Shown here: piece by piece, positions 25,601-36,750 of the stretch | Numbering within the stretch: the first letter of the stretch is position 1 | Layout of the letters: each line of letters opens with the position of its first letter | Source: Euryodendron excelsum | Lineage: Eukaryota; Streptophyta; Magnoliopsida; Ericales; Pentaphylacaceae | NCBI GenBank assembly: GCA_033060915.1 | Contig: CM065378.1 | Span: 50,044,001 to 50,108,000, forward strand | Direction of reading: 5' to 3' | DNA: 64,000 nucleotides | The notes under the pieces: generated by a model | What the model was told of the DNA's origin: nothing | What the model saw: the letters and a program-made list of their open reading frames with translations, nothing else | Database searches by the model: none | Translations under genes and position numbers: made by a program

Positions 25601-25847
25601 CTTCTTTCCTTTCTCTTCTTCTTCTTATTCTCCTCTTTCTCTTCTACGGCAGGTGTATGTGTGTATATTATGGGTGTGTGTGTGTAGAAGACACCCATGG
25701 GGATTAATCCCATATGTCTCATACAAAAGGCATGTGCTACAACATGCATTACCATTGGTAATTTTGACCCAAAGGCACATTAAAATAATACAAAATTTAG
25801 AAAATTCACTTTAAATAGATAATAGAGGTTTGGGATCTTACACTTTG

Positions 25848-28800
25848 TCTACAACTCCTATACCTACCTGGTCTCAGTTTCCCAGAACATCTGTGCTCTT
25901 ATAACCTTGCCACAGAAATGTTTCGCGAGCCCTCACCTCAGCAAGAACATACACCAATCATCACTAATTTTTGGAGACAAAATAGGAGGATCGTATACCG
26001 CTTATGACGGTGCAAGGGGTCAGCTTCTCCCTTAGTTGACCCCCCACCTGTAATGGTTTCTACTCAATCTCCTCCTTATGATTGGCACACCTCTCAGGAT
26101 TGTCATTCCTTCACATATACTTCTTCCTAGCCAAGAGGAATGAAAAAGAAGAAGTGCCCCCCCCCCCCCCCCCCCCCTCTCGCTCTCACAAAAATCAGAT
26201 CTCACCACCTTAGTCTTGTTCCCCTCAGCCGCAAGAAGTAAAGCTTGGTCTTGAATGTTTTTAGGATGACCCACACCCTTAAAAGTAAGAGCTTGAGGAA
26301 ATCAATCTCGCTCTACCTACAGAGCCTTCTCGCCCTATCTTCATCTACAAAGATCTCCTTACTGAACAACAAGAGGCCCTTTTTAACATGATCAAGCAAC
26401 ACTTAGATGTCTTTGCTTGGAATTACAGTGAGATGCCTGGCCTTGATCCTGCAGTCACTATGCACAAACTTAATATCTTGCCATCTACTGGACCCATCAA
26501 GTAAGAGATGCCATTTTGTAAGCCTAAAGTTGAGCTTCAGATCAAAGATGAAGTGGTCAAGCTCCTAAATGCTGGCTTCATCAAGCCAATCTAACACCTT
26601 TCATGGTTGTCCAACATAGTCCATGTCATCAAGAAGAATGGCCAAATTCAAGTATGTATTGACTTCCATGATCTGAACAAGGCTTGCACTAAGGATGAGT
26701 TCCCTCGCCTAAGTGTTGATACGCTCATTGATGCCACCACTCGCCATCATATGTTCTAATTTATGGACGCATTCAAAGGATACAATCAGATCAAGATGAC
26801 TCCTGATGATGCCCCCAAGATAGCATTTCACACTTTTAAGGGTAATTTCTTCTACAGTATCATGCCTTTTCCCCTAGAGAACGCCGGTGCCACTTACTAG
26901 CAAGCTATGCCTAAGATCTTCCATGAAATGTTTCACACGATCGTAGAATTCTACATCGATGATCTTATGGTCAAGTCCAAAGCAGAAGGGAACCATATAA
27001 AAGATCTCTAACACGTTTTCAAGCACTATCGTAAATACTATCTTTGCATGAATCCTCTCAAATGTGCATTTGGGGTTACTGCAGGCAAGTTCTTGGGATG
27101 CATTGTCCATTGCTATGGCATTGACCCTGATCCAGCCAAACTTCTGGCCGTTCATAACATGCCTCGCCCCGCGAACCAAGATGAGTTGTGTACTCTCCTC
27201 AGGTAAGCGCTTTATCTTAGACGATTTATCTCAACTATATCCAAGATCACTCAACCCTTTAGTTTTCTTCTCAAGAAAGATGCACCTTGTGAATGGCTCC
27301 CCACAAATCAGATAACCTTTGAAACTCTCAAGGTCACTCTAACTTCTCCTCATATTATGATTCCCTCACAACCAAGTAAGTCGCTCCTCCTATACATTAC
27401 ATCTACTTCGCATTCCATTAGTGCCTTACTTGCATAGGAAATTGATAGAGTCGAGCACCTTGTTTACTACATTAGTCGAGTCATCTAAAGAGTATAACCT
27501 CATTATGTGCTAGTCGAGAGCCATTGTCTTACCCTTATCTTTGCCGCCAAGAAGTTATGCCATTATCTTCTTAATTTCTCTCTACACCTGATCACCAAGT
27601 ACGATCTTATTCGCTTCTTACTCTCCAGACCAACCCTTGCGGGGCACCCTGCTTGGTGGCTTCTTTCCCTCACCAAATAAGACATCGTATGCAAAGTTCC
27701 TAAGGACGAGTGAACTCTTGTTTTTTATGGCTCCTCCATAGCTCTGTCTAGAGGAGACGACATCGTCCTCATCTCCCCTGATGGCACCAGCTCAACATAT
27801 TTTGCAAATTAGAGTTCAAATGTTCTAACAACAAGGCTAAATATGAGGCCTTAGTCTTGGGACTCCTTACTACCTCCAACCTTTCCATCTCCACTTTATG
27901 CATCAAAGATGACTCTAAGCTCGTGGTCAAACAAACTAATGGAGATTACACCATTAAAGAGCCAGCTTTGGCCTCATATTGGACTATCATTTAGCGACTA
28001 ATGGACAAGTTTGACACCATTTGGATTGAACATGCTCCCTGCTCCCACAATCGTCATCCAGATGCTTTGGCCATGCTCACTTCATAACTTGAAGTAGGCA
28101 ATGAGCCCACCAAAATTGAGGTTCTGAAACACTCTCTCCCTTGCACCATTATTGAAATCCTTTATGAAAAAGTCCTAGAAGATTGGCGAGCTCCAATTTA
28201 GGCTGAACTAACAGAAAGAAAAGGGGATCTCCCTCTTCACAAACTTGAGCACTTCACCATCTATCAAGGGGTCCTTTATAATCATGGTCCATGCAATCTC
28301 CTTACCCGTTGTGTTGATACAGACAAGGCCAAGCTTTGATTCACCAGGTCCATGAACAAACTTGTGGTGCAGCCGACATTAGTTTATATCGTAAGATCCA
28401 ATGACAAAGTTACTACTGGCCTTCTATGGTCCATAAGGCCAATTCCTTGCAGAATAAATACCTAGCTTACCTAGCTTTCCTCTCCAAATCTGAATGTAAG
28501 CCTTCCGATTAGAGGTAACCCTATATTGATTATTTGACAAGGGATCCCTTCCCACTCACTGGGATGATACTGCCCTCATCAAGAAATGAGCCAACAGCTT
28601 CTTCCTTCATCAAGGTTAACTTTTTAGATATGGTTTTGCTGGTGCCCCTCTTTGTTGCCTAATAGGATTAGATATTAACAAAATGCTTCAACAAGCCCAC
28701 GCCAGTGAACATTAGGGCGGGAATAAGCTCTACTGGCATCTTCTACAATTGGGATACTACTAGCCCACCATGAAAGCTGCCACTACGTCCCATGTCAAAC

Positions 28801-28955
28801 ATTACCAAGCTTGCCAACTATATAGCAACCTCATTCACTCACCATTGATGGATCTCCGTGCTCTGGGCACCGCTTGGCCCTTTCACACTTGAGAGATGGA
28901 TCTCGTTGGTCCAGTCAATCCCCTTTCAAACAACAACATTTGGATCATCATAAGG
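25848..28955 (+). pseudogene. pol: reverse transcriptase, RNase H, integrase (broken)
   Basis: RT begins near 26350 (LTEQQEALFNMIKQHLDVFA). It has the palm motif YIDD at 26952-26963, preceded by the block with KIAFHTFKGNFFY. RNase H follows, with ISPDGT and NNKAKYEALVLGL (about 27826-27865). Integrase has an N-terminal zinc-binding-like block (HASEH..., 28698 onwards) in which one expected Cys reads as Tyr (KHYQACQ), then MDLVGPVNP and NNNIWIII, where it breaks off at about 28955 before the core. In-frame stops are frequent. A 21-base C-run sits at 26157-26177 in the protease-RT spacer. The reading frame resumes exactly after the family A insertion. The element is non-functional. Confidence 0.85.
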
Positions 28956-31923
28956 ATTTTTATCTTTGGCGCTCAGATAAGCAACGCCTTTGCCACGATC
29001 CTGCAACCCCAGCTTTATAGAACTCTCCAATTTAGACATTTCTACCACTTCTTCAGCAAGCTGCATCGCCATATCAATAACCACGTTGCCAAATTGTATA
29101 TTGGTTTTTCCCGAATAACTGAATACTTTTGTCTGTAAATACTACATATTTGATTCCATTCATAAATCTATTTTCTTCCTTATGAATTCTAGTCTCAATA
29201 AGTCAGTCATTTGCTATTCAGGAAGATATCCTTTAGCCTCTACCATAGGCTTAGTATTTTGTTCTTTAGAAAGACTCTTTGTAGCCTCCACTCCAGGCCC
29301 CATGATATTAGTTGGCACGATTGAATCATCAACTGGCATTGTTATTTATTTCATTAGATCCTTGGATGCCTCAACTGGCACGTCTTCCTCCACTTCCTTC
29401 TTTAGGGCATTAAATTCCCGCTTTTTCATGCCACTATCGATATGCGACGATCCTGCTTGCCCTCAGCTTTCTCGATCTCAGGATCAGTAGCTTGATTCAG
29501 ATCCAATCTAGCCCTCAGCTCTCGAGCAGATACCCCAGGTTTGTAAAGAAGCGTTGACTACATTGGAGGCACCAACTCAATATTGCCTTCAGCCTCATCT
29601 TTATAATCCACGATCGGCCCCCTATTGTCAGTTGTTTGGGTTTCTTTCCCTTCTGACCAATAAGTACCCCTTTAGGCACAACCTCACACTCCTTGGGTGT
29701 TGCATTACCTTTTTCTAAAGGATGAGGTATTTTCTCTATAGTATCCTTTGTAACCTCTTCTTCAACTGGGTCTTCTAGCACCACACTACTCTTTGCCTTG
29801 CTCAACTACACAATAAGGTAGTTTTTCTAATTATAACTGTCAAACCAAATTTGACCTACCAACCTTAGAAACAAAGGATTATACACAAAGGTGTTTACCT
29901 TACTTTTTTTTTATCCATGTTTGCCACCCTTGGCTTTGCCCTTCTCCATCTGCTGCATTAGTTCAGCCTCGGACTTGCGGATCTCCACGCTAGTAGCCTT
30001 TATAAACAAATGTAAGATTTACAAATTGTTGGACTACTCTAAGCTCTTAAAAAGCACAACAAAGCATAAAGAATAAGTCTACCTTTCTCTCCTTAGCAAC
30101 GCAAGGTTCCTCAAGACCAATTGTACCTTCCGGCTCCTTTGCAATCTTCTTGCCCTTCTTCTCACCCAACAATTTAATGTTTGGTGCATTGGGCATATAC
30201 AACACTTGCTAAAAACCAACCTCATCATCTACCTGACTTGATGACTCAACTTGCACTTTCAAATGAGGCTCCACAATCACAAATAGTAGTTCCCTTACCT
30301 TATTGCCTTTATTACCATAGGAAGCCAGCGTCCTGTCATTACTGTGTGCAAGGCACAAACTGTGATCAGCATGCAGTATGTCTCTTAGTCCAACGGCAAG
30401 GGGAAACCCAAACATAGAAAAATCCTAGAACTCCAAAGTTCTCTTCCAAAACTATCTCCATTGTTGGGTCACTAGCCCTTGCAGATGTGCTTCACAAACC
30501 TTTAACCCATTCACCTTTTTCATCTCCACTTTATAGTTCTTGTACAAGAATCTGGACCCTACATGCCTGTTGTTCCTGCCAACAATGGATAGAATGGGGG
30601 TCCTTGGTCATATCCCAATTAATGAGCCACTCGGTGTGGTTGATACCCCACTACTTCAAACTCTCCATCCTAGTCAAAGGCTGGCACACCCCCTAGCACA
30701 ATCCAAAAAACTGCCTCCACCTTTTTCCTGGGCATGGCCTCATCCCTAACAACTTGCACTAACCAAGTCTCCTCGTCGTAATCCTCAAATGACACAATCC
30801 TTGGCAATTGCTCCATATATGGCCTAAAAGTGAACTCCTCCTAAAACATTTGTATGACCTATTGATTGTTCCAATTTGAACTTCAGATGATCTATCTGAT
30901 GATAGAGCGTCCCCTAAAACAAAGGCCCCAATGTAAAATGCCAACCACACAATAGTGTTGTGGCCAAACGAAAAGGGCTTTGCAGCCGTAGGCCTGCCTT
31001 CCCATGCTGCTAATCTCCTCAAACAATGTCACCCTTGGATTTCTTCAACTTCTTGAACATCTGCTTCAAGTCTTTAAACCAATAAATCATTCAGCTCTTG
31101 AAGGTGTTCTTTTACTTGGCCCAAGACCTCTTAGCAGCTTTACTTGATGACACTTCACTAGACTTCTTTGGGACTCTACTATAAGCTACCATTTTCAAAG
31201 CTCTCCCAACGCTTTCCTACAAAGCACTTATTATCCCATCTTCCCTGGCACTGGTTTCGACAGGGCACATCGCCACATCCCCTAGTATCAACAGCCTCGA
31301 AAGAGCACTCACGTCTTCTAAGTGGGCGTTGTCCCCACCCCACAGAAAACGTATGATTGTCCACGCTCCAACGAGAAATGTTAGTCTCCAACCAAGGCCT
31401 ACTTTGTTTGATCACCAACTTGTGGGTATTCAACACCGCAGCGTGGATTATAGCAGTTTTCAATAAATCACAGTAATTAGGATTTTCAAAGATCTCCCTA
31501 GTCCAAACTTCTAGCCCTCTTCGGAGGTGAAATAGCTCTCTTATGTCGAAAGGAGTACAGGAAATCCCCTTTTTTAATCCCTAACAGCAGTACTAATTTG
31601 CCTCTAATCAAACCTGCAGCACTAGCGTCCACCTCCTCAAAGGCCAACAACGGAGTTTCGCTGGTGGTAGGCCCCTCGATAGAGAATGCTTCCACAGAAG
31701 GCCAAAACTCGTCCTTGTCGCCTAAAAATAACGCTTTGCACCATTATTTTGAGCTTATTATCGATGGCAGGGCTTCGCTCTTTGCTTTTTTGAGACCCTT
31801 GTTCTTCCCTAGGGCTTCATCCTCCAAAACATGGTCCTCACCCGCTGATAATGCCCACGATATTCTCCTAGTGACAAAGGATCTACCCATGATTTGATTC
31901 CTAGCACCACGGGTCCTCACCAT
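28945..31923 (-). pseudogene. Antisense PMD-like gene with introns inside the retroelement
   Basis: It reads opposite to pol, starting at ATG 31923-31921 (MVRTRGARNQIMGRSFVTRR). A central part resembles the plant mobile domain (NTHKLVIKQSRPW, then NISRWSVDNHTF). A basic linker follows (GEKKGKKIAKEPE, then EIRKSEAELMQQMEKGKAKG), and a C-terminal part (DMAMQLAEEVVEMSKLESS, YLSAKDKN) reaches integrase. Two introns are readable: donor AAG|GTAGAC near 30084 to an acceptor TTATAAAG near 30000, and a GTAAAC donor near 29903 to an acceptor TGTGTAG near 29808. Joining the flanks keeps a sensible frame at the first. Stops elsewhere show decay. Antisense extra ORFs, some with this transposon-associated domain, are known from Tat-lineage elements; this looks like one. 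Confidence 0.6.
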
Positions 31924-32361
31924 TTACTAGAATAGCACTCTATTAGCAATTGTAGGTTGAATCATAGTAGAATCACCCCTCTCTCCTCAAAAACCTCTTA
32001 AGAAATATTCAAGAAGTCAAGTAAACACTCTCCAATAGCCTTATCAACAATACCCTCTCAATCATTCAAATGAAGCAAAAAAGGGGGAAAAAGAGCTAAG
32101 TGCCCCTATTTACGATAGGCCAAACAGTGCCTTAACAATAAAATTGAAGCGTCATTACCATTATTGTGCCTCAACTGCCACGACGGCTTGCCATCAAATG
32201 GTCATGTACTTTCAAATCAGGGTTGTCCAAATTAATGGCTAGCTCAGACTTCTTAGCGCGCCCCCTTGAAACGATGCGATCTGTAAACAGTCACGTCTGT
32301 ACTTCAAAGTGCCATAACTACTATATGCATGCACGTGCCTCTAAGAAAAATCAACACACAC
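31924..32361. other. Spacer between antisense ORF start and polypurine tract
   Basis: No gene is seen. It should contain the promoter of the antisense ORF, reading leftwards; no clear TATA box was identified. Confidence 0.4.
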
Positions 32362-32372
32362 GGGCAGGGGGG
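32362..32372 (+). promoter_or_regulatory. Polypurine tract of the Tat-type element
   Basis: GGGCAGGGGGG lies four bases (ctaa) before the LTR start TGTAGGTAGT at 32377. Position and purine content fit the plus-strand primer. Confidence 0.65.
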
Positions 32373-32376
32373 CTAA

Positions 32377-33577
32377 TGTAGGTAGTCCAATCTGCTCATG
32401 CCATGTGGACAAGCCTCCCCTCCAGATAGCATGCCATGAAGGCTCTTTAAGATAGTCCTCACATCAGCCTCGTGTAGGTGACGTCAAAAAGATCTTCTTC
32501 TTCCAAGAGCATATCAAGTGCATACCCCAAGGCAGTGAAGTTCTCCAAGCAGGCTTAACCCTGTAAGATTGCCAAAGGCACCTCACGTTAATCTCGTGTG
32601 GGTGACGTTAGTAGAGCTGTCTTCTCCAAAGGGGCATTCCCAGTGAATTATCTCCGAGCGGGTAGCCCTTGTGAAGTTCTTCAAGCAGGCCTAACCCTGT
32701 GAGATCACCAAAGGCACCTCGCGTTAGCCTTGTGTAGGTGACATTAGTAGAGTTAGTAGAGTTGTCTTCTCCAAGAGGGCATTCCCCATGAATTATCTTC
32801 AACCAGGCATCCCCTGTGAGTTATCTCCAAGTGAGCCTAACCTCGTGAGCTGTCTATCTCCAAGCAGGCCTAATCTCCTAAGTTCTCTAAGGTTCCTCTT
32901 GAATCGCCTCAACACCCACTCCCCAATCATCTTGGGTCCATTACGATCTCCTGGGTGCCCACCCACCTCGTAAGCTAGGTTTGCCATGGATATCCTAAAC
33001 ATCATTAACAGAGCCCCTCCTGCTTAAGGGTTGCCTGCCTTGTTCAAGAAACCCTCTAGGTAACTCCTATCCACATTCTTGGGATCCACCTACATATTGT
33101 GATTTGGTGGCTAAAATCAAAGGGGAATTGTTGAGCCAATCGCCCCTCGGGTGAACATGGGCTTGTCCTATCAACCAGCTAAAAGAGAAAGACTACCTCC
33201 CAAAGTGCACTCAAGTGTAAGATTAATTAAGGTAATTCGCCATTTAATGCACATATCTTTACCATTAATGCGACCTGCATTGCATTAAGCATGGTACCAC
33301 ATGGTATCGCCTAGCTAGAGGAGCAACTTACATCCATAGCAAGTGTGAGGTGCCCTTCCCCATTTGATTCGACTGGGCAGAGCTGACACAGCCGCTCAAG
33401 GCCATGATGGCTCTGCTGCTCGTTCAATCAAGGATCGCCATGTGGTAGCCACATCAGCCCTAATTCTCACTATATATTGAAAGTCTCTTATGACTCCAAG
33501 GTTGAAATCTCCATCATTTGGTTGCTCTAGCCTGAACCTATGCATTGAACGCCCTAAGCCCTGAGCTCTCAGGCATA

Positions 33578-33626
<49 letters not shown>

Positions 33627-33761
33627 GTGATTGTTCTTGGCTCTCTCCTCGTTACTCTGCGGGAGACCCGAGCCACGTCAATGACCACCAAGATTCCTAG
33701 AAGGACTACGTGTAAGTCAACTCTACGCTTGTCGGTCCACCTTTGCCCACATTACTAAACA
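32377..33761 (+). repeat. 3' LTR of the Tat-type element
   Basis: It starts TGTAGGTAGT and ends CTAAACA, about 1385 bp. U3 holds about three tandem units of 124-136 bp (landmarks 'cctcacatca' 32457, 'cctcacgtta' 32581, 'cctcgcgtta' 32717). A TATA-like 'ctatatattg' lies near 33469-33478. A CT microsatellite at about 33580-33625 also exists in the 5' LTR remnant. The LTR ends about 820 bp upstream of the TATA box of the FLA gene. Confidence 0.75.
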
Positions 33762-34584
33762 ACATGAATGGTTGAAAACAAGATAAATTGGTATGGCTGC
33801 AGATATCTGGTCCTAATACTATTCAATTTGATATTAGACAACAGTTGGTCGGGGACAAGCGTAATTTTGATGGGTCAGCAATAAAACATTAACTTGGATA
33901 AAAAGAAAAATTAAAAGCATATTGAACTGCCATGAAATACAGATACTTTAGTACCTCCGTAAGCGGTAAATAGCTGTTAAAAACAACAAATAATAATAAA
34001 AAGGATAGTTAAAAATGTCCAATAAAAAAGTTGATACAAACAACAAACAAGTATTTAGTAATCTTTTTGAAGGTGGATGATTAAGGGGCTCCCCCAATCT
34101 GATGTGCTCTATACTTCTAGTATTTTTTTTTTTAAAATTTTATTGACATGAATTCTCAATTTTAATGAGATAAGGAGGAAACCGACCGATTGTATCCTCT
34201 GCTTCTTTACAAGTACATAAAACAAATATGGTTTCACATGAAAAGCCCCAAGGAGGTACCAACCTGTACACCGGATGTATACAATACAAAATAAAAATAA
34301 AAACAAAAACGCCTATTATATATGCATTTTCATAATTCATATCTCCAACGTGATGATTTTTTATTATAAAAGTGTTATTGTCACGTTATTTTAACCAAAT
34401 TTTTTATACAATTTTTTTCTCGAAGAAGAGCAATCCTCCTTTTTCAAATTAAGTCAAATTCAAAACATTCGAAATAGAGTCAAAGCCATTCCTTATTATG
34501 GGTGGGAGAGAGAGCTTTACTCCTATCCACAAGATTTTTACAAAATACAGTTGCTAAATCCCATATTTAGTTTGCAACTCTCCC
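33762..34584. other. Upstream region of the FLA gene
   Basis: AT-rich, with no open frame of interest and no recognised repeat. It is the only non-transposon sequence available as a distal promoter for the gene at 34769, since an LTR abuts it at 33761. Confidence 0.5.
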
Positions 34585-34593
34585 CTATATAAT
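34585..34593 (+). promoter_or_regulatory. TATA box of the FLA gene
   Basis: CTATATAAT in the context 'ctcccctatataatgtc' lies about 180 bp before the ATG. A start near 34615-34620 would give a 5' leader of about 150 bases, which ends in an 18-base A-run (34743-34760) eight bases before the ATG. Confidence 0.6.
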
Positions 34594-34768
34594 GTCATTG
34601 GAGTCCCGTCTTGGGTCAGCAGCAGCAGCTCAACGAACTCATCTGCAGACAGGCAGGCAACACAGGCAGGAAGGCAGGATAAACCCCGCGCGGTGGATCC
34701 TCCTTAGCAGTCGAAACACCCCAATCCCCGCCGCGGAGATTTAAAAAAAAAAAAAAAAAAGGGCAAAG

Positions 34769-35626
34769 ATGAGTCCCAAATCCTCTGTTTTCGTCATCCG
34801 CTCTTGCTTCCTCCTCCTCCTCTTCTCCTCGGCTGCAACAGCCTTCAACATCACAAGGCTCTTCGAGAAGTTCCCAGAGTTCAGCACCTTCGGTGCCCTC
34901 CTGAATCAGACAGGCCTAAGCAAAGACATCAACAGCCGACAGACCATCACCGTCCTGGCCGTCGACAATGGTGCCATGGGGGCTGTCTCAGGAAGGTCAC
35001 TCGACATTGTGAAGAGGATCTTGAGCGTTCATGTGATTCTGGACTACTACGATGTCCCAAAGCTCCAGCAAATGAACAAGAAGTCCAATGTGGTTACCAC
35101 ATTGTACCAGTCCTCCGGCGTAGCAGGCAACCAACAAGGATTCGTGAACATCACCACCTTACCCAACCACCAGATCGCCTTCGCCTCCGCCGTCAAAGGC
35201 TCCCCTCTAGACGTCCGCCTTGTTAAGTTGTTGGCCTCTCAGCCCTACAACATTTCGGTGCTCCATGTCTCCGGTGTCATCTTTACGCCCGGCATTGATG
35301 GAAACTTTTTAACCCCGCCGCCATCTGGGGCGCCCAAGAAGTCACCAGCACCGGCCCCGGCTCCAGCCAAGAAGAAAGTTCCAGTAGTCCCCGCCCCCAG
35401 CCCCGACGACGACGATAGCTCTGACGACACTGTCCCCCCCGAGACCTCACCACCTGCAGAAACACCGGTGAGCTCTCCTCCAGTGTCTGGCGAGGCACCC
35501 GCCGCAGATGCCGCAGCAGCTGATAAGACCGCACCAACTCCTGCAAAGTCTTCGGCAGTGCGCTTCGCTTCCAGCTTCTTCGCTGGCCTGGTGGTGGCTT
35601 TTGTGTCGTCTTTGGCTGCTTCGTAA
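34769..35626 (+). CDS. Fasciclin-like arabinogalactan protein (single FAS1, GPI-anchored type)
   Basis: An intact, intronless 285-residue protein of the cell surface and wall. A signal peptide (1-25, hydrophobic FLLLLFSSAATA) is followed by one FAS1 domain (about 26-175). It shows the H1 box SRQTITVLAVDNGAM (56-70) and the closing block VLHVSGVIFTPG (164-175). Four N-glycosylation sequons are seen (N27, N46, N127, N161). Residues 183-260 are Pro/Ala/Ser/Thr-rich with Ala-Pro and Ser-Pro glycomodules (SPAPAPAPA) and an acidic patch DDDDSSDD. The C-terminus (266-285) is hydrophobic after small residues, as for a GPI signal. FAS1 proteins of this class act in cell adhesion and wall structure. 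Size and layout match the single-FAS1 FLAs of Arabidopsis (FLA3/5/14 group), several of them pollen-expressed; exact orthology is not claimed. Stop-free frames on the other strand here follow from high GC. Confidence 0.95.
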   Translation: MSPKSSVFVIRSCFLLLLFSSAATAFNITRLFEKFPEFSTFGALLNQTGLSKDINSRQTITVLAVDNGAMGAVSGRSLDIVKRILSVHVILDYYDVPKLQQMNKKSNVVTTLYQSSGVAGNQQGFVNITTLPNHQIAFASAVKGSPLDVRLVKLLASQPYNISVLHVSGVIFTPGIDGNFLTPPPSGAPKKSPAPAPAPAKKKVPVVPAPSPDDDDSSDDTVPPETSPPAETPVSSPPVSGEAPAADAAAADKTAPTPAKSSAVRFASSFFAGLVVAFVSSLAAS

Positions 35627-36318
35627 AAGGGACAGGGACTGCAAATTATGTAAAGGAAAGAGGAAGCAAACACCAAAAACACAGAAAAACAAAAGATATC
35701 ATATACCTCAGGGAAATAGATCTAATATTATCATCATCTGATCATTATGTAACGGAGTGACAGGAGATTATATATCTAATAGAAAAATCTATTCCCGCTG
35801 CTAAAAAATATTTGTTCATTTTGGAGAAAACAAAAAAAAACATTATACTTGTAAGACAATTTTGGACGACGAACTATGATTCAGACTTGCAAATTCTAAT
35901 ATGAAAAGTTCGATGAAAACTTTGGCAGTATATTTTGTCACGTTGGATGGTCAAGCTGAAATTATTTTGGAAATTCAATACCTCGAATTTGGCTAAATTT
36001 GTGGGAATTCAATTATTTGGGTTGGCCAAAATTTTACCGACATGTGATTTGAATTTGAACTTGCTGATAAAAGTGCAATTGCAACACTACGTACTTAACA
36101 CCAAAAAAGAAAAGAAAGAAAAAAATGGCAATTGTAGCACTAGAAATGGGACATGGTACAACCAGGTATAGAGATTGACTTTCTTTAAACTGTTAAAATA
36201 CCCAAAATAGACACGCACACTAACAAACAAACAAACAAGAAAACGTTGTGCATAGAATTCCGTATAGGTACAGCCCAATGCTTACTAAATAAGAGAGCTG
36301 GAAAAACCGTTACTCGGT
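35627..36318. other. 3' region of FLA gene and spacer to the MULE
   Basis: AT-rich with no coding signal. It presumably holds the FLA 3' untranslated region; no canonical AATAAA was seen close to the stop. The spacer ends where the MULE terminal inverted repeat begins. Confidence 0.5.
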
Positions 36319-36590
36319 GTTTGAAGAGGTAATGCTATACAAACAGAAAAATTAGGACTTTTACCAAAATAAAATTATTTTATTCAATAAATATTAAACC
36401 TGGGTCACTTTATTAATATTTACAAAATACTGGTTAGACATTATTAGCATTGACGCCTTTAAGAAAAGCGTCAATACATAAGACGCTTTTTAGTTTTATT
36501 TTTCACATTTTTTGTTATTTTGTGAAATAAAAATAGAATTTCAAAAAATAAACTAAAAGCATCAGTGTTGTTGACAGTTTATATTAGTTT
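36319..36590 (+). repeat. Left terminal inverted repeat of the MULE
   Basis: It starts GTTTGAAGAGGTAATG and holds 'tttattcaataaatatta' and sites of the type GCGTCAATGCTAATGACGC in degenerate form. It pairs with 57740-58120 and resembles 59281-59530, which is in the same orientation. Confidence 0.75.
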
Positions 36591-36750
36591 AATATAAAGT
36601 GTCTTTAGCATTGATGGTTTTCAATTTCAACAATAAAGCGTCAAGCGTCATTGCTAATGACGCTTTCAGTGTTTTAATAAAAATGTTATTTTCAATGACA
36701 CTTTTGTATCAACAAATCTTCTTTTTCAATTGTCATACTAAAGCAAAACA

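Larger units (their letters stand above)
12700..25842. mobile_element. Family A solo LTR, with two nested LTRs inside
   Basis: Outer ends are TGTCATGACCC at 12700 and GGGATCTTACA ending at 25842, flanked by a perfect 5-bp duplication CTTTG (12695-12699 and 25843-25847). Taking out the inner insertion (15258-25397) leaves about 3.0 kb, which fits one long LTR with no internal region, so it is a solo LTR. Removing it makes the host pol sequence continuous (ggaactttg / tctacaactcc). By analogy with families B and C, which start TGTAAG, the real orientation may be minus, but no TATA box was pinned down. Confidence 0.85.
5829..33761 (+). mobile_element. Degenerate Ty3/gypsy retrotransposon, probable Tat lineage, with nested insertions
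   Basis: Order on +: 5' LTR remnant (5829-6039), primer-binding region, gag (6068-6473 and 11062-11481), protease (about 12240-12620), RT, RNase H and integrase (25848-28955), an antisense PMD ORF (28945-31923), polypurine tract (32362-32372) and 3' LTR (32377-33761). Removing the insertions at 6474-10914 and 12700-25847 leaves about 10.3 kb. An RNase H motif of the NNKAKYEALVLGL type and an extra antisense ORF before the 3' LTR point to the Tat lineage; this is family knowledge, not proven here. Every domain carries stops, so the element cannot move by itself. The 5' LTR keeps only its last 211 bp of about 1385. Confidence 0.8.

Noticed and set aside
34804..35226. Open frames overlapping the FLA gene in another plus-strand frame and on the minus strand (35245-35682, 35283-35546)
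   Set aside because: GC-rich shadows of the real coding frame; no domain sense and no own promoter.
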